This document shows positions 37,119-46,617 of a stretch of DNA of 64,000 nucleotides, piece after piece (within the stretch, counting starts at the first letter, position 1; each line of letters opens with the position of its first letter). The notes under the pieces were generated by a model, which saw nothing but the letters and a program-made list of their open reading frames with translations, had not been told where the DNA came from and did no database searches. This DNA comes from Rhizobacter sp. Root1221. Lineage in GTDB: Bacteria; Pseudomonadota; Gammaproteobacteria; Burkholderiales; Burkholderiaceae_C. The position numbers were made by a program, and so were the translations under genes. Where the stretch lies: the NCBI RefSeq assembly GCF_001425785.1, contig NZ_LMDI01000013.1, positions 1,606 through 65,605 on the forward strand, in the 5' to 3' direction.

Positions 37119-37792
37119 GCGGCGATCCCACCGTGTTCGCCACCGTGCTGCGGCGCGACCTGCAGGTGGCCATGCGGCAAAAGAGCGATGTGCTCATGTC
37201 GCTGGTGTTTTTCGTGATGGTGGCCAGCCTGTTCCCGCTGGCCATCGGGCCCGAGACGGCGCTGCTGCAGCGCATCGCGCCCGGCATCCTGTGGGTGGGG
37301 GCCCTGCTGGCCGCGGTGCTGTCGCTGCAGCGCATGTTCGCGGGCGACCACGCCGATGGCAGCCTCGAGCAGATGGTGCTGTCGCCCACGCCGCTGTACG
37401 TCACCGTGGCGGCGAAGACGCTCGCGCACTGGCTCGTGGCCGGGCTGCCGCTGGTGCTGGTGGGGCCGGTGCTCGGGCTGCAGTTCAACCTCGACCCGCG
37501 CAGCCTCGGGCTGCTGATGCTGTCGCTGCTGCTCGGCACGCCGGTGCTGAGCCTGGTGGGGGGCGTGGGCGCCGCGCTCACGCTGGGCGTGCGGGGCGGC
37601 GGGGTGCTGCTGGCGCTGTTGATCCTGCCGTTGTATGTGCCGGTGCTGATTTTCGGGGCGGGTGCCGTGGAGGCCGATGCGGCCGGGCTGGATCCGTCGG
37701 GCCACCTGCTGCTGCTGGGCGCGATGTTCGTGTTGAGCGCGTTTTTCGCGCCGTGGGCCACCACGGCTGCGTTGCGCATCTCGTTGGAGTAG
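37115..37792 (+). CDS. ccmB: heme exporter membrane protein CcmB
   Basis: A 225-residue protein with six hydrophobic helices. It opens with a cytoplasmic segment containing LRRDLQVAMRQKSDVLMSLVFF, followed by FPLAIGPE, and has the RMFAGDHADGSLEQMVLSP motif typical of CcmB. It is the permease partner of CcmA. The 135-base gap to ccmC is the only sizeable break in the operon; it contains TATAAG and a T-run but no promoter that I can support. Confidence 0.95.
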   Translation: MSGDPTVFATVLRRDLQVAMRQKSDVLMSLVFFVMVASLFPLAIGPETALLQRIAPGILWVGALLAAVLSLQRMFAGDHADGSLEQMVLSPTPLYVTVAAKTLAHWLVAGLPLVLVGPVLGLQFNLDPRSLGLLMLSLLLGTPVLSLVGGVGAALTLGVRGGGVLLALLILPLYVPVLIFGAGAVEADAAGLDPSGHLLLLGAMFVLSAFFAPWATTAALRISLE

Positions 37793-37927
37793 GCGATCGG
37801 CCTCGGGCCAGGGCCCGGGCAACTGTTATAAGTTGAAACCCCGAGGAGTCGCCCGCCCGGGGGCTGTGTTTCCCACAGTACATTCCGAGGCTGATTTTTT
37901 CGAACGAGAAGTTCACGCGGCAGCCGA

Positions 37928-38680
37928 ATGTCCTCAGCCACCAAGATCAACTGGTTCCGTTTTGCGTCTCCCCAGACCTTCTACCCTCTGGCCGGACGCC
38001 TGTGGGCGCTGTTCGCGCTGCTGGCCGCCGGCTTTGCCGTGGCCGGCCTCTGGGTCTCGTTTTTCGTGGCCCCGGTGGATGCCCAGCAGGGCCAGGGCTA
38101 CCGCATCATCTTCATCCACGTGCCTGCCGCCTGGATGGCCATGTTCCTCTACGTGGTGATGGCCGCCTGGGCGGCCGTGGGGCTCGTGTTCAACCTGCGG
38201 CTCGCCAGCATGATGGCGTCGGCGCTGGCACCCACCGGCGCGCTGTTCGCGCTGCTGTCGTTGTGGACCGGCGCGCTGTGGGGCAAGCCGATGTGGGGCG
38301 CCTGGTGGGTGTGGGACGCCCGGCTCACGTCCACGCTGATCCTCTTTTTCCTGTACCTCGGGTTCCTCGCGCTGCAGGCAGCCATCGACGACCCGCGGCG
38401 CGCCGACCGCGCCGGTGCGCTGCTGGCGCTGGTGGGCGTGGTGAACGTGCCCATCATTTATTTTTCGGTGAAATGGTGGAACACATTGCACCAGGGCGCC
38501 TCTGTCTCTGTGACCCGCTCGCCATCCATGGCGAGCGTGATATTGTGGGGCATGCTGCTGATGGTGATGGCATGCTGGATGTACGCGGCAGCCGCCTGCC
38601 TGTCGAGGGTGCGCAGCATCATCCTCGAGCGGGAGCGGCATGCGGATTGGGTGAAAGATGCAGTGGCACAGTCTCGGTGA
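37928..38680 (+). CDS. ccmC: heme-handling protein CcmC
   Basis: A 250-residue protein with six membrane helices and the tryptophan-rich periplasmic motif WGKPMWGAWWVWDARLTS that binds heme. Conserved histidines flank it (IFIHVPAAWMA and NTLHQGASV). It loads heme onto CcmE. Start ATG 37928. Its end overlaps ccmD by 23 bases. Confidence 0.96.
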   Translation: MSSATKINWFRFASPQTFYPLAGRLWALFALLAAGFAVAGLWVSFFVAPVDAQQGQGYRIIFIHVPAAWMAMFLYVVMAAWAAVGLVFNLRLASMMASALAPTGALFALLSLWTGALWGKPMWGAWWVWDARLTSTLILFFLYLGFLALQAAIDDPRRADRAGALLALVGVVNVPIIYFSVKWWNTLHQGASVSVTRSPSMASVILWGMLLMVMACWMYAAAACLSRVRSIILERERHADWVKDAVAQSR

Positions 38681-38828
38681 GTTTTTCGCGATGGGCGGAT
38701 ACGCCTTCTATGTTTGGGGTAGCTTCGGCGCCACGGTCCTGGCCCTCGGCATCGAGGCCGCCTTGCTGCGCGCCCGCCGCCGCCAGGCACTGGCGCAGGC
38801 CGCGCTCCCTCAGGACCTGATGCCATGA
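38658..38828 (+). CDS. ccmD: heme exporter protein CcmD
   Basis: A 56-residue single-span protein, too short for many gene callers. It opens [24 protein letters not shown], split here as an amphipathic lead ([14 protein letters not shown]) and the conserved YAFYVWGSF motif. A membrane helix ([13 protein letters not shown]) and a basic tail (RARRRQ) follow. It stabilises the CcmABC-CcmE complex. It begins inside ccmC and its stop overlaps the ccmE start (ATGA), exactly the expected position. Confidence 0.93.
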   Translation: MQWHSLGEFFAMGGYAFYVWGSFGATVLALGIEAALLRARRRQALAQAALPQDLMP

Positions 38829-39265
38829 AACCCCGTCAGAAACGCCTGGCCTTCATCGTGGGCGGCGTGGCCAGCCTCGGCATCGCCACGGCCCTCGTGC
38901 TGAATGCCTTCCAGAGCAACCTCGTCTTCTTCTTCACGCCGTCGCAGATCGCCGCGGGCGAAGCCCCGAAGGACCGCACGTTCCGCATCGGTGGCATGGT
39001 GAAGGCCGGCAGCGTGCAGCGCACCGACCTCACCGTGCGGTTCGTCGTCACCGACACCGTGCGCGAAACCCCGGTCACGTACACCGGCATCCTTCCCGAC
39101 CTCTTCCGCGAGGCCAAGGGCGTGGTGGCGCAGGGGCGGTTGAACGCCGAAGGGCTGTTCGTCGCGAACGAGGTGCTGGCCAAACACGACGAGAACTACA
39201 TGCCCCCCGAAGCCCAGCACGCAGTGGACCAGGCCCAGAAGGCCGCGAGGACCTTGAAGCCATGA
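38825..39265 (+). CDS. ccmE: cytochrome c-type biogenesis heme chaperone CcmE
   Basis: A 146-residue periplasmic chaperone anchored by one N-terminal helix. It has the OB-fold segments and the heme-binding histidine in [13 protein letters not shown]. It carries heme from CcmC to CcmF. Start ATG 38825 overlaps ccmD; the stop overlaps ccmF. Confidence 0.96.
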   Translation: MKPRQKRLAFIVGGVASLGIATALVLNAFQSNLVFFFTPSQIAAGEAPKDRTFRIGGMVKAGSVQRTDLTVRFVVTDTVRETPVTYTGILPDLFREAKGVVAQGRLNAEGLFVANEVLAKHDENYMPPEAQHAVDQAQKAARTLKP

Positions 39266-41214
39266 TTCCCGAGATCGGTCACTTCGCGCTGATCCTCGCG
39301 CTGCTCGTCTCCATCGTGCAGGGGGTGCTGCCGCTCGTGGGCGCCCACCGCCAGCGGGCGGACTGGGTCGCGCTGGCGCGGCCCAGCGCCCAGCTCGTGT
39401 TCCTGCTCATCGCCGTGTCGTTCGGCTGCCTCGCGCAGGCGTTCCTCGCAAACGACTTCTCGGTGCTGTACGTGGCCCAGCATTCCAATTCGCAGCTGCC
39501 GGCCATGTACCGGTTCGCGGCGGTGTGGGGCGGCCACGAAGGGTCGCTGCTGCTGTGGGTGCTGATGGGGTCCGTGTGGGGCCTGGGCGTGGCCACGTTC
39601 TCGCGGCAGTTGCCTGACGACATGGTGGCGCGTGTGCTGGGGGTGCTGGGGCTGCTGGCGGTGGGGTTCCTGCTGTTCATCCTGGCCACGTCGAACCCGT
39701 TCACCCGCCTCGTGCCGGCCGCCGCAGACGGGCGCGACCTGAACCCGCTGCTGCAGGACCCCGGGCTCGTGTTCCACCCGCCCATGCTCTACATGGGCTA
39801 CGTGGGCTTCTCCGTGGCGTTTGCCTTTGCCATCTCGGCGCTGCTGTCGGGCCGGCTCGACGCCGCCTGGGCACGCTGGTCCCGCCCGTGGACCACGGCC
39901 GCGTGGATCTTCCTCACGTTCGGCATCGCGCTGGGCTCCTGGTGGGCCTACTACGAACTGGGCTGGGGGGGCTGGTGGTTCTGGGACCCGGTCGAAAACG
40001 CGTCGTTCATGCCGTGGATCGTGGGCACCGCGCTGATCCACTCGCTGGCCGTCACCGAAAAGCGGGGCACGTTCAAGAACTGGACCATCATCCTGGCCAT
40101 CAGCGCGTTTTCGCTGTCGCTGCTGGGCACCTTCCTCGTGCGCTCCGGCGTGCTGACGTCGGTGCACGCGTTTGCCACCGACCCCACCCGCGGCGTCTTC
40201 GTGCTCGGGTTCCTGACCGTCGTGGTGGGCGGGTCGCTGGGCCTGTTCGCCTGGCGCGCGCCGAAGGTGAGCGTGGGCGGCCATTTCGCCGTGGTGTCGC
40301 GCGAGGCGCTGCTGCTGCTGAACAACGTGCTGCTGATGACCGCGGCTGCCAGCGTGCTGCTCGGCACGCTGTACCCGCTCATCGTGGACGCGCTGAACCT
40401 CGGCAAGATCTCGGTGGGCCCGCCGTACTTCAACAGCGTGTTCGGCCCGCTGATGGTGCCGCTGCTGATGCTGATGCCGCTCGGCCCGCTCGCCCGCTGG
40501 AAGGCGGCCGACTGGCGCGACATGCTCGCCCGGCTGCGCCCTGCCATCGTGGTGGCCGTGATCGCCGCCGTGGCCGTGCCGTTCCTGATGGGCGCGTGGT
40601 CGTGGCTTGCCGCGCTCGGGGCGTTCCTGGCCGCGTGGATTGTCAGCAGCTCGGCCGTGCACGTCTGGCACCAGACCCGCCGCGGTACCATGCGGGCGCC
40701 GCTGTCGTTCTGGGGCATGCACCTCGCGCACTGCGGCATCGCCGTGTTCGTGGTGGGCGCCACCTTCGTGTCCACGTACCAGACCGAGCGCGACGTGCGC
40801 ATGGCCCCCGGCGACACCGTCGACGTGGGTGGCTACACGTTCCGCCTCGTGGGCGTGAGCGAGGTGCGCGGGCCCAACTACGTGGCCCAGCGCGGCGACG
40901 TGGAACTCTCCCGCAACGGCGAAGTGCTGCGTTCGCTGCACCCTGAAAAACGCAAGTACCTGTCATCCACGATGCCCATGACCGAAGCGGCCATCGACGC
41001 CGGCCTCACGGGTGACCGCTACGTGGCACTCGGTGAACCGCTCGACGCCTCCGCATGGAGCCTGCGCGTGTACCACAAGCCCTTTGTCGATTGGGTGTGG
41101 GGCGGTTGCCTGTTGATGGGCCTGGGTGGTTTGCTGGCCGCGGCCGACCGCCGCTACCGGCTGGGCAAGGCACGCACCGCGCCGGCCGTGGCAGCCCAGG
41201 GAGCCCCCGCATGA
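39262..41214 (+). CDS. ccmF: heme lyase CcmF
   Basis: A 650-residue protein with about 15 membrane helices. It has the heme-facing motif [19 protein letters not shown] and conserved segments NPFTRL and [18 protein letters not shown]. It joins heme to apocytochromes with CcmH and CcmI. It overlaps ccmE and ccmG by four bases each. Confidence 0.97.
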   Translation: MIPEIGHFALILALLVSIVQGVLPLVGAHRQRADWVALARPSAQLVFLLIAVSFGCLAQAFLANDFSVLYVAQHSNSQLPAMYRFAAVWGGHEGSLLLWVLMGSVWGLGVATFSRQLPDDMVARVLGVLGLLAVGFLLFILATSNPFTRLVPAAADGRDLNPLLQDPGLVFHPPMLYMGYVGFSVAFAFAISALLSGRLDAAWARWSRPWTTAAWIFLTFGIALGSWWAYYELGWGGWWFWDPVENASFMPWIVGTALIHSLAVTEKRGTFKNWTIILAISAFSLSLLGTFLVRSGVLTSVHAFATDPTRGVFVLGFLTVVVGGSLGLFAWRAPKVSVGGHFAVVSREALLLLNNVLLMTAAASVLLGTLYPLIVDALNLGKISVGPPYFNSVFGPLMVPLLMLMPLGPLARWKAADWRDMLARLRPAIVVAVIAAVAVPFLMGAWSWLAALGAFLAAWIVSSSAVHVWHQTRRGTMRAPLSFWGMHLAHCGIAVFVVGATFVSTYQTERDVRMAPGDTVDVGGYTFRLVGVSEVRGPNYVAQRGDVELSRNGEVLRSLHPEKRKYLSSTMPMTEAAIDAGLTGDRYVALGEPLDASAWSLRVYHKPFVDWVWGGCLLMGLGGLLAAADRRYRLGKARTAPAVAAQGAPA

Positions 41215-41735
41215 AAAAGCGTTTCCTGTGGCCGCTGGCCATCTTCATCGTGCTCGTCGGGTTCCTGGCCGTGGGCCTGAAACGCGACCCGAGCCTCGTG
41301 CCGTCCCCGCTCGTGGGCAAGCCCGCGCCGGTGTTCGACCTGCCGCAGCTCGATGCCACGGCGCGCTTCGCGCCGAAGGACCTGCAGGGCCAGGTGTGGA
41401 TCTTCAACGTGTGGGCGTCGTGGTGCGTGGCCTGCCGCGAGGAACACCCGGTGCTGGTGGCGCTGTCACGCGAGAAGCTGGTGCCGCTCGTCGGCCTCAA
41501 CTACAAGGACCAGCCCGCTGACGCGAAACTCTGGCTCGAGCGCCACGGTAACCCTTACACCCTGTCGGCGGTGGACGCCGACGGCCGCGTGGGCATCGAC
41601 TACGGCGTGTACGGCGTGCCCGAGACCTATGTGATCGACAAGGCCGGCGTGATCCGCTTCAAGCAGATCGGCCCGGTCACCCGCGAGGTGCTCGACGAGA
41701 AGATCCGGCCGCTGCTGAAGGAGCTGCAACGGTGA
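41211..41735 (+). CDS. ccmG: thiol:disulfide interchange protein CcmG/DsbE
   Basis: A 174-residue membrane-anchored thioredoxin. The active site is WASWCVACREEHP and the cis-proline segment is YGVPETYVID. It reduces apocytochrome cysteines before heme attachment. Start ATG 41211 overlaps the ccmF stop. Confidence 0.96.
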   Translation: MKKRFLWPLAIFIVLVGFLAVGLKRDPSLVPSPLVGKPAPVFDLPQLDATARFAPKDLQGQVWIFNVWASWCVACREEHPVLVALSREKLVPLVGLNYKDQPADAKLWLERHGNPYTLSAVDADGRVGIDYGVYGVPETYVIDKAGVIRFKQIGPVTREVLDEKIRPLLKELQR

Positions 41736-42214
41736 AGCGCTTCCTGCTGTCCGCCTTTGCTGCCTGGTGCCTGGTGGTGATCCCCGCCGCGGCCCGCGAA
41801 GCCGCCCCGCTGGCCGAAGACCCGGTGGTGGAGCAGCGCCTCATCCGCATCTCCGAGGACATCCGCTGCCTCGTGTGCCAGAACGAATCGCTCGCGGGCT
41901 CGCGCGCCGACCTCGCCAACGACCTGCGCCGCGAGATCCGCAAGCTGATCCACGAGGGCAAGACCGACGCCGAGATCACCGACTTCCTCGTCAGTCGCTA
42001 CGGTGACTTCGTGCTGTACCGCCCACCCGTCAAGCCGCTGACGTGGGTGCTGTGGTTCGGCCCGTTCCTGCTGGTGGTGGCGGGTGTCGTCTTCCTCGTG
42101 GCGTACCTGCGCCGCCGCCAGCAAACCTATGCCGCGTCGGCCGCTCCCGGGCTGTCTGACGACGAGCGCCGCCGCGCCCAGGCGCTGCTGGACGCCACGG
42201 ACCCCCGCCCATGA
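41732..42214 (+). CDS. ccmH: cytochrome c-type biogenesis protein CcmH
   Basis: A 160-residue protein with a signal sequence, the redox motif IRCLVCQNESLAGS and one membrane helix (FLLVVAGVVFLVAYL) before a basic tail. It takes part in apocytochrome thiol reduction at the heme lyase. The GTG start at 41732 overlaps the ccmG stop as GTGA. The CcmI portion is a separate gene here. Confidence 0.95.
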   Translation: MKRFLLSAFAAWCLVVIPAAAREAAPLAEDPVVEQRLIRISEDIRCLVCQNESLAGSRADLANDLRREIRKLIHEGKTDAEITDFLVSRYGDFVLYRPPVKPLTWVLWFGPFLLVVAGVVFLVAYLRRRQQTYAASAAPGLSDDERRRAQALLDATDPRP

Positions 42215-43425
42215 CCGCCTTCCTGTCCATTGCCGCGCTGCTGACCCTTCTCGTGATCGGGCGGCTGCTGTGGCCGTTGTTGCGCGGGTCGCGCGGCAGC
42301 ACGCTGACCGTGGCCCAGCTCAATTCCAAGGTCTACCGCGACCAGCTGCAGGAACTGGAACGCGACCTCGCCCGCGGGCAGCTGACCGAACCCGCCTACG
42401 CGGAGGCCCGTGACGAACTGCAGCGCCGCCTGCTCGAAGACGTGTCGGCCGCCCCGGCCAGCACCGCGGTTCCCGTGTCGACGTCGGGCCGCTGGACGGC
42501 GGTGGCGCTGGCCGTGCTGGTGCCGCTGGGCGCCGCCGGGCTCTACAACCGAGTAGGCAATGCCGCCGCCATCGACACACCCACGGCGCGCGCGGGGGCT
42601 GCACCCGAGGACGTGCTCCGTGCCGTCGAGCACCTGGCCGAGGCCCTGCGTAAATCACCCGACAACCTGGAGGGCTGGGTGCTGCTGGGCCGGGCCTACG
42701 CCCGCATGGAGCGGTTCGCTGACGCCGCCGCGGCCTACGAACGCGCCGCACCGCTGATCCAGAAGGACCCTGGCCTGCTCGTCGAACAGGCCGACGTGCT
42801 CGCCGCGGCCGCCGGTGACCAGCTCGAAGGCCGGCCCATGGAACTCGTCAAGCGGGCCCTTGCCCTCAACCCGAAACACCCGATGGGCCTGATGCTGATG
42901 GGCATGTCGGCCTACCGCAGCGGCGACCATGCCGGTGCCGTGGCCGAATGGGACAAGCTGATGGCCGTGCTGCCGCCCGATTCGCCCGAGGCACGCCAGG
43001 TGCAATCGAACATCGACCAGGCGCGGAGCGAGGGCAAGTTGCCGGCACCCACGGCGGCCCCGCCGGTGGCCGCGGCCACCGGCGCTACGGTGAGCGGCGA
43101 GGTGACGCTGGCCCCGGCGCTGGCCGCCCAGCTCAAGCCCGACGACGTGCTGTTCGTGATCGCCCGGCCCGACGACGGTTCGCGTGCCCCGGTGGCTGTG
43201 TTGCGCAAGCGCGTGGCCGACCTGCCGCTGACGTTCACCCTCGATGACAGCATGGCGATGATGCCCGAGCGCACGGTGTCGAAGACCAAGTCGGTGCTGC
43301 TGGTGGCGCGCATTTCACGTTCTGGCCAGCCCATGCAACAGCCGGGCGACCTGGCCAGCGAACCCAGCGCGGCCGTGGCGCCGGGCACGAAGGGTGTCCG
43401 CCTGGTGATCGACCGCCAGTTGTGA
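42211..43425 (+). CDS. ccmI: cytochrome c-type biogenesis protein CcmI (CycH)
   Basis: A 404-residue protein with two membrane helices around a cytoplasmic loop (NSKVYRDQLQELERDLARG), then a periplasmic TPR region (residues about 130-270, with NLEGWVLLGRAYARMERFADAAAAYERA). The C-terminal beta-rich part contains VTLAPALAAQLKPDDVLFVIARP. The TPR part presents apocytochrome to CcmF. Start overlaps the ccmH stop. Last gene of the ccm operon. Confidence 0.94.
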   Translation: MTAFLSIAALLTLLVIGRLLWPLLRGSRGSTLTVAQLNSKVYRDQLQELERDLARGQLTEPAYAEARDELQRRLLEDVSAAPASTAVPVSTSGRWTAVALAVLVPLGAAGLYNRVGNAAAIDTPTARAGAAPEDVLRAVEHLAEALRKSPDNLEGWVLLGRAYARMERFADAAAAYERAAPLIQKDPGLLVEQADVLAAAAGDQLEGRPMELVKRALALNPKHPMGLMLMGMSAYRSGDHAGAVAEWDKLMAVLPPDSPEARQVQSNIDQARSEGKLPAPTAAPPVAAATGATVSGEVTLAPALAAQLKPDDVLFVIARPDDGSRAPVAVLRKRVADLPLTFTLDDSMAMMPERTVSKTKSVLLVARISRSGQPMQQPGDLASEPSAAVAPGTKGVRLVIDRQL

Positions 43426-43480
43426 TCTCCAGCTCGTTTCCTGCAGCACGGCCACATTGCAGGACACGAGGAGGCAACCC

Positions 43481-46168
43481 ATGAAGTTCCCCGGGGGAGC
43501 CGCCTTGTGGGGGCTCGCCGGCGCCATCTTGTGCGCGGGATGGGGGCTGTGTGCCGTGGTGGCGCCGGTTCACGCCGGCACCACGGGCACGCCACCCGCG
43601 GCAGGTGAGTTCGTGACCTTCGAGAGCGGCCACGTGCGGCCCATGGCACTGTCCGGCAACGGGTTGCGCCTGTTCGTCGTCAACACCCCGGACAACCGCG
43701 TCGAGGTGTACGACACCGCACCCGGCACACCGGTGCTGACCGAGTCCATCCCGGTGGGTCTCGAACCCGTGGCGGTGGCGCTGGCCAGCGACAACCAGCT
43801 GTGGGTGGTCAACCACCTGTCCGACAGCGTGAGCATCGTAGACGTGTCCGTCAGCCCCGCCCGTGTGGTCAACACGCTGCTGGTGGGCGACGAACCGCGC
43901 GACATCGTGTTCGCCGGCACCGGCAACAAGTGGGCGTTCATCACCGCCGCCCACCGCGGCCAGAACGTCAAGTTCGACCCGAAACTCACCACCGCCGGCA
44001 CCGGCCGCGCCGACGTGTGGGTGTTCGACACCACCGCGCCCGGCACCGCGCTGGGCGGCACGCCGGTCACCGTGCTGAACCTGTTCGGCGACACGCTGCG
44101 CGCACTCGCCAGGAATGCCGCCGGCACGCGCGTGTACGCCGCGGTGTTCAACTCGGGCAACAAGACCACCATCCTCGCCAGCGACATCGGCGAGGGGGGC
44201 ATCACGAAGCCACCGCCCACCACGGCGGCCGATGGCGCCACGCAGCCGCAGACCGGGCTCATCGTGCAGAAGAACGCGGCCGGCAACTGGGTGGACAGCG
44301 GTGACCCGAAGACCGGCACCGCGGCGCGCACGTGGAACTCGCGCGTCAAGCTGAACCTGCCCGACTACGACCTGTTCACCATCGACACGAGCGGCCCCAC
44401 GCCCACGGTCACCACCACGCGCGTCACCGGCGTGGGCACCACGCTGTTCAACATCGCGGTGAACCCGTCGTCCGGCAAGCTGTACGTCAGCAACCAGGAG
44501 GCGCTGAACCTCACGCGCTTCGAGGGCCCTGGCACCCGGTCCAGCACGGTGCGCGGCCACTTCGTCGAAAGCCGCATCACGGTGATCGACGGCATGACCG
44601 CCTCGCCGCGCCACCTGAACAAGCACATCACCAGCTACGCCAGCACCACCGGCACCGCCGCCGAAAAAGCCGCCGCGCTCGCCACGCCCCTCGAGATGGC
44701 CGTGAGCCCGGACGGTGGCACGCTGTACGTGGCGGCCATGGGGTCCAACAAGCTGGGCCGCTTCAGCACGCAGGAACTCGAAGGAGACACCTTCACGCCG
44801 TCGGCCGGCAGCCATGTCGCGCTGACGGGCGGCCTGCCCACCGGCGTGGTGCTGGACCCGGGGCGCCACCTCGCCTTCGTGACCACGCGGGGCGACAACG
44901 GCGTGTCCGTCGTCGACACCCAATCGTTCACCGAGCAGGCCCACGTGAAGATGCACAACCCGGAACCGGCGGTAGTCACCAGCGGCCGCAAGTTCCTGTT
45001 CGATGCATCGCTCACGTCCAGCCGCGGCGATTCGTCGTGCTCGGGCTGCCACATCTTCGGTGACACGGACCACCTCGCGTGGGACCTGGGCAACCCGGAT
45101 GAACGCCGCGTGCAGAACCCGGGCGCCTACAACGTGAACATCCCGCGCCTGGGCCGCAACACCAACCTGCACCCGATGAAGGGCCCCATGGCCACGCAGA
45201 GCCTGCGCGGCCTGATGGGCAACGGCCCCATGCACTGGCGCGGCGACCGCACGGGCCAGGGCCGCAGCACCGGCGAGACGCTCGAGCAGCAGGCGTTCCA
45301 GGACTTCAACGCCGCATTCACCGCCTTGCTGGGCAACGCGGCGCAGCTGCCGGACGCCGACATGGCGGCCCTCACGAACTACGCGCTGAGCCTCAGCTAC
45401 CCGCCGAGCCCCGTCCTCAACCTCGACTTGTCGCTCACCACGGCGCAGGCGCAGGGGCAGCACATCTACAACACCGTCACGTCGGACACGCTGACCACCT
45501 GCAACGGCTGCCACGCCGTCAACGCCGTGCAGAACCAGTTCGGCACCGACGGCACGCTGGCCGTCGAAGGCGGTGGGGTGGACGAGGACATGAAGATCCC
45601 GCACCTGCGCAACATGTACGCGAAGGTGGGCATGTTTGCGCGCAACACGCAGGTCGCTGGCGCCCCGGATGCCGGGGACCAGATCCGCGGGTTCGGGTTC
45701 GACAACACCGGCGCGTCCGGCACGGTGGCCGGTTTCCTGGGCGCCGCGGTGTTCACGCTGAACGCCACGCAGCGCCACCAGGTCGAGCAGTTCGTGCTGG
45801 CCATGAACTCGGAGATGAATCCCATCGTGGGCCAGCAGGTCACCGTGACCCCCGCCAACGCGGGGCAGCGCGACGTCAGCGCACGGTTGAACCTCATCGT
45901 CGCGCGTGGCAAGGTGACGAGCCCGCGCGCCGAGTGCGAGGTGGTGGCCAAGGGCGTGATCGCGAACGTGCCGAAGGGCTGGGTGCACAACCGCGGCACC
46001 GACCAGTTCGTGCCCGACAAGTCGTCTGAAGCGGCACTCACGCTGACCGAGTTGCTGTCGGCCGCCGCGGCCGACGACGCCGCGCTGACCTTCACCTGCG
46101 CGCCTCCGGGCAACGGCACACGCGTCGGTGTCGCACGCACCGGCACGGCCATCCGCGACCGCGATTGA
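43481..46168 (+). CDS. large beta-propeller / di-heme c-type cytochrome
   Basis: An 895-residue exported protein with a signal peptide (cleavage near VHA). Residues about 40-500 form YVTN/YncE-like propeller repeats (LRLFVVNTPDNRVEVYD, LWVVNHLSDSVSIVDVS, GTLYVAAMGSNKLGRF). Two c-type heme motifs follow: CSGCH at 520-524 and CNGCH at 674-678, in a region like the di-heme peroxidase/MauG superfamily. GAGGAGG precedes ATG 43481. It begins 55 bases after ccmI, so it may be co-expressed with the machinery that attaches its hemes. The electron donor and substrate are unknown. Confidence 0.82.
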   Translation: MKFPGGAALWGLAGAILCAGWGLCAVVAPVHAGTTGTPPAAGEFVTFESGHVRPMALSGNGLRLFVVNTPDNRVEVYDTAPGTPVLTESIPVGLEPVAVALASDNQLWVVNHLSDSVSIVDVSVSPARVVNTLLVGDEPRDIVFAGTGNKWAFITAAHRGQNVKFDPKLTTAGTGRADVWVFDTTAPGTALGGTPVTVLNLFGDTLRALARNAAGTRVYAAVFNSGNKTTILASDIGEGGITKPPPTTAADGATQPQTGLIVQKNAAGNWVDSGDPKTGTAARTWNSRVKLNLPDYDLFTIDTSGPTPTVTTTRVTGVGTTLFNIAVNPSSGKLYVSNQEALNLTRFEGPGTRSSTVRGHFVESRITVIDGMTASPRHLNKHITSYASTTGTAAEKAAALATPLEMAVSPDGGTLYVAAMGSNKLGRFSTQELEGDTFTPSAGSHVALTGGLPTGVVLDPGRHLAFVTTRGDNGVSVVDTQSFTEQAHVKMHNPEPAVVTSGRKFLFDASLTSSRGDSSCSGCHIFGDTDHLAWDLGNPDERRVQNPGAYNVNIPRLGRNTNLHPMKGPMATQSLRGLMGNGPMHWRGDRTGQGRSTGETLEQQAFQDFNAAFTALLGNAAQLPDADMAALTNYALSLSYPPSPVLNLDLSLTTAQAQGQHIYNTVTSDTLTTCNGCHAVNAVQNQFGTDGTLAVEGGGVDEDMKIPHLRNMYAKVGMFARNTQVAGAPDAGDQIRGFGFDNTGASGTVAGFLGAAVFTLNATQRHQVEQFVLAMNSEMNPIVGQQVTVTPANAGQRDVSARLNLIVARGKVTSPRAECEVVAKGVIANVPKGWVHNRGTDQFVPDKSSEAALTLTELLSAAAADDAALTFTCAPPGNGTRVGVARTGTAIRDRD

Positions 46169-46202
46169 CGCTGTTCGAAGGGCCGCTCGGCATAGTTTGT
46201 AC

Positions 46203-46247
46203 ACATAGATATTGATGAAATGGCCTGTTTCGCTATAATCTATATGT
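46203..46247 (+). promoter_or_regulatory. hipBA promoter with flanking near-inverted repeats
   Basis: TTGATG (46212-46217) and a perfect TATAAT (46234-46239) are 16 bases apart. ACATAGAT at 46203-46210 and ATCTATATGT at 46238-46247 form a near-inverted repeat around the promoter, a likely autoregulatory operator. The -10 box ends only eight bases before the hipB ATG, so the mRNA would be leaderless or nearly so. Confidence 0.7.
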
Positions 46248-46616
46248 ATGCCGAAGACCGCCCGCGCCCTCCTGCAGCTCCCACCTTCGACGGCCGCCGC
46301 CATCGAGAAGCTGGGCGCCGACCTGGCTGTGGCTCGCTTGCGCCGCAAGGAGTCATTGAAGGCCTGGGCGAAGCGCATGGGGGTTTCCGTGCCCACGCTT
46401 CAACGGCTGGAAGCCGGTGACCCGTCGGTTGGCCTTGGCATCGTCGCGACGGCCCTCTGGCTCATCCAGCGCGACGGCGAGCTGAGAAATCTCGCCGCAC
46501 CCGAACACGACCAGGGTGCCATCGAGATGAATGTCCGCGAGGCCGTCGAGCTGGGTCGTGCGCGCGCCCAGGCTTCCGCGGAAGCCCGCATCAGCGCGAG
46601 CCGGACGAAGGGCTGA
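46248..46616 (+). CDS. hipB: HipB-like helix-turn-helix antitoxin/regulator
   Basis: A 122-residue protein. Residues about 25-75 form an XRE-type helix-turn-helix (LRRKESLKAWAKRMGVSVPTLQRLEAG). The C-terminal 45 residues are charged and helical. Its position directly before a HipA-like kinase (one base between stop and ATG) indicates the antitoxin and autorepressor of the pair. No ribosome-binding site precedes the ATG, in keeping with the promoter lying almost on top of the start codon. Confidence 0.85.
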   Translation: MPKTARALLQLPPSTAAAIEKLGADLAVARLRRKESLKAWAKRMGVSVPTLQRLEAGDPSVGLGIVATALWLIQRDGELRNLAAPEHDQGAIEMNVREAVELGRARAQASAEARISASRTKG

Positions 46617-46617
46617 G

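Noticed and set aside
37793-37927. Internal promoter or attenuator between ccmB and ccmC (TATAAG, a small hairpin and a T6 run)
   Set aside because: No matching -35, and the hairpin and the T-run are too far apart to act together.
37934-38641. Long minus-strand frame opposite ccmC, and similar antisense frames opposite ccmF, trbE and iolC
   Set aside because: Histidine/arginine-rich shadow translations with no start context and no family similarity.
43235-46396. A 1053-codon open frame on the minus strand
   Set aside because: It is antisense to ccmI and the di-heme cytochrome, has a low-complexity Arg/Gly/His/Val composition and no domain. It is open only because of high GC at third positions.
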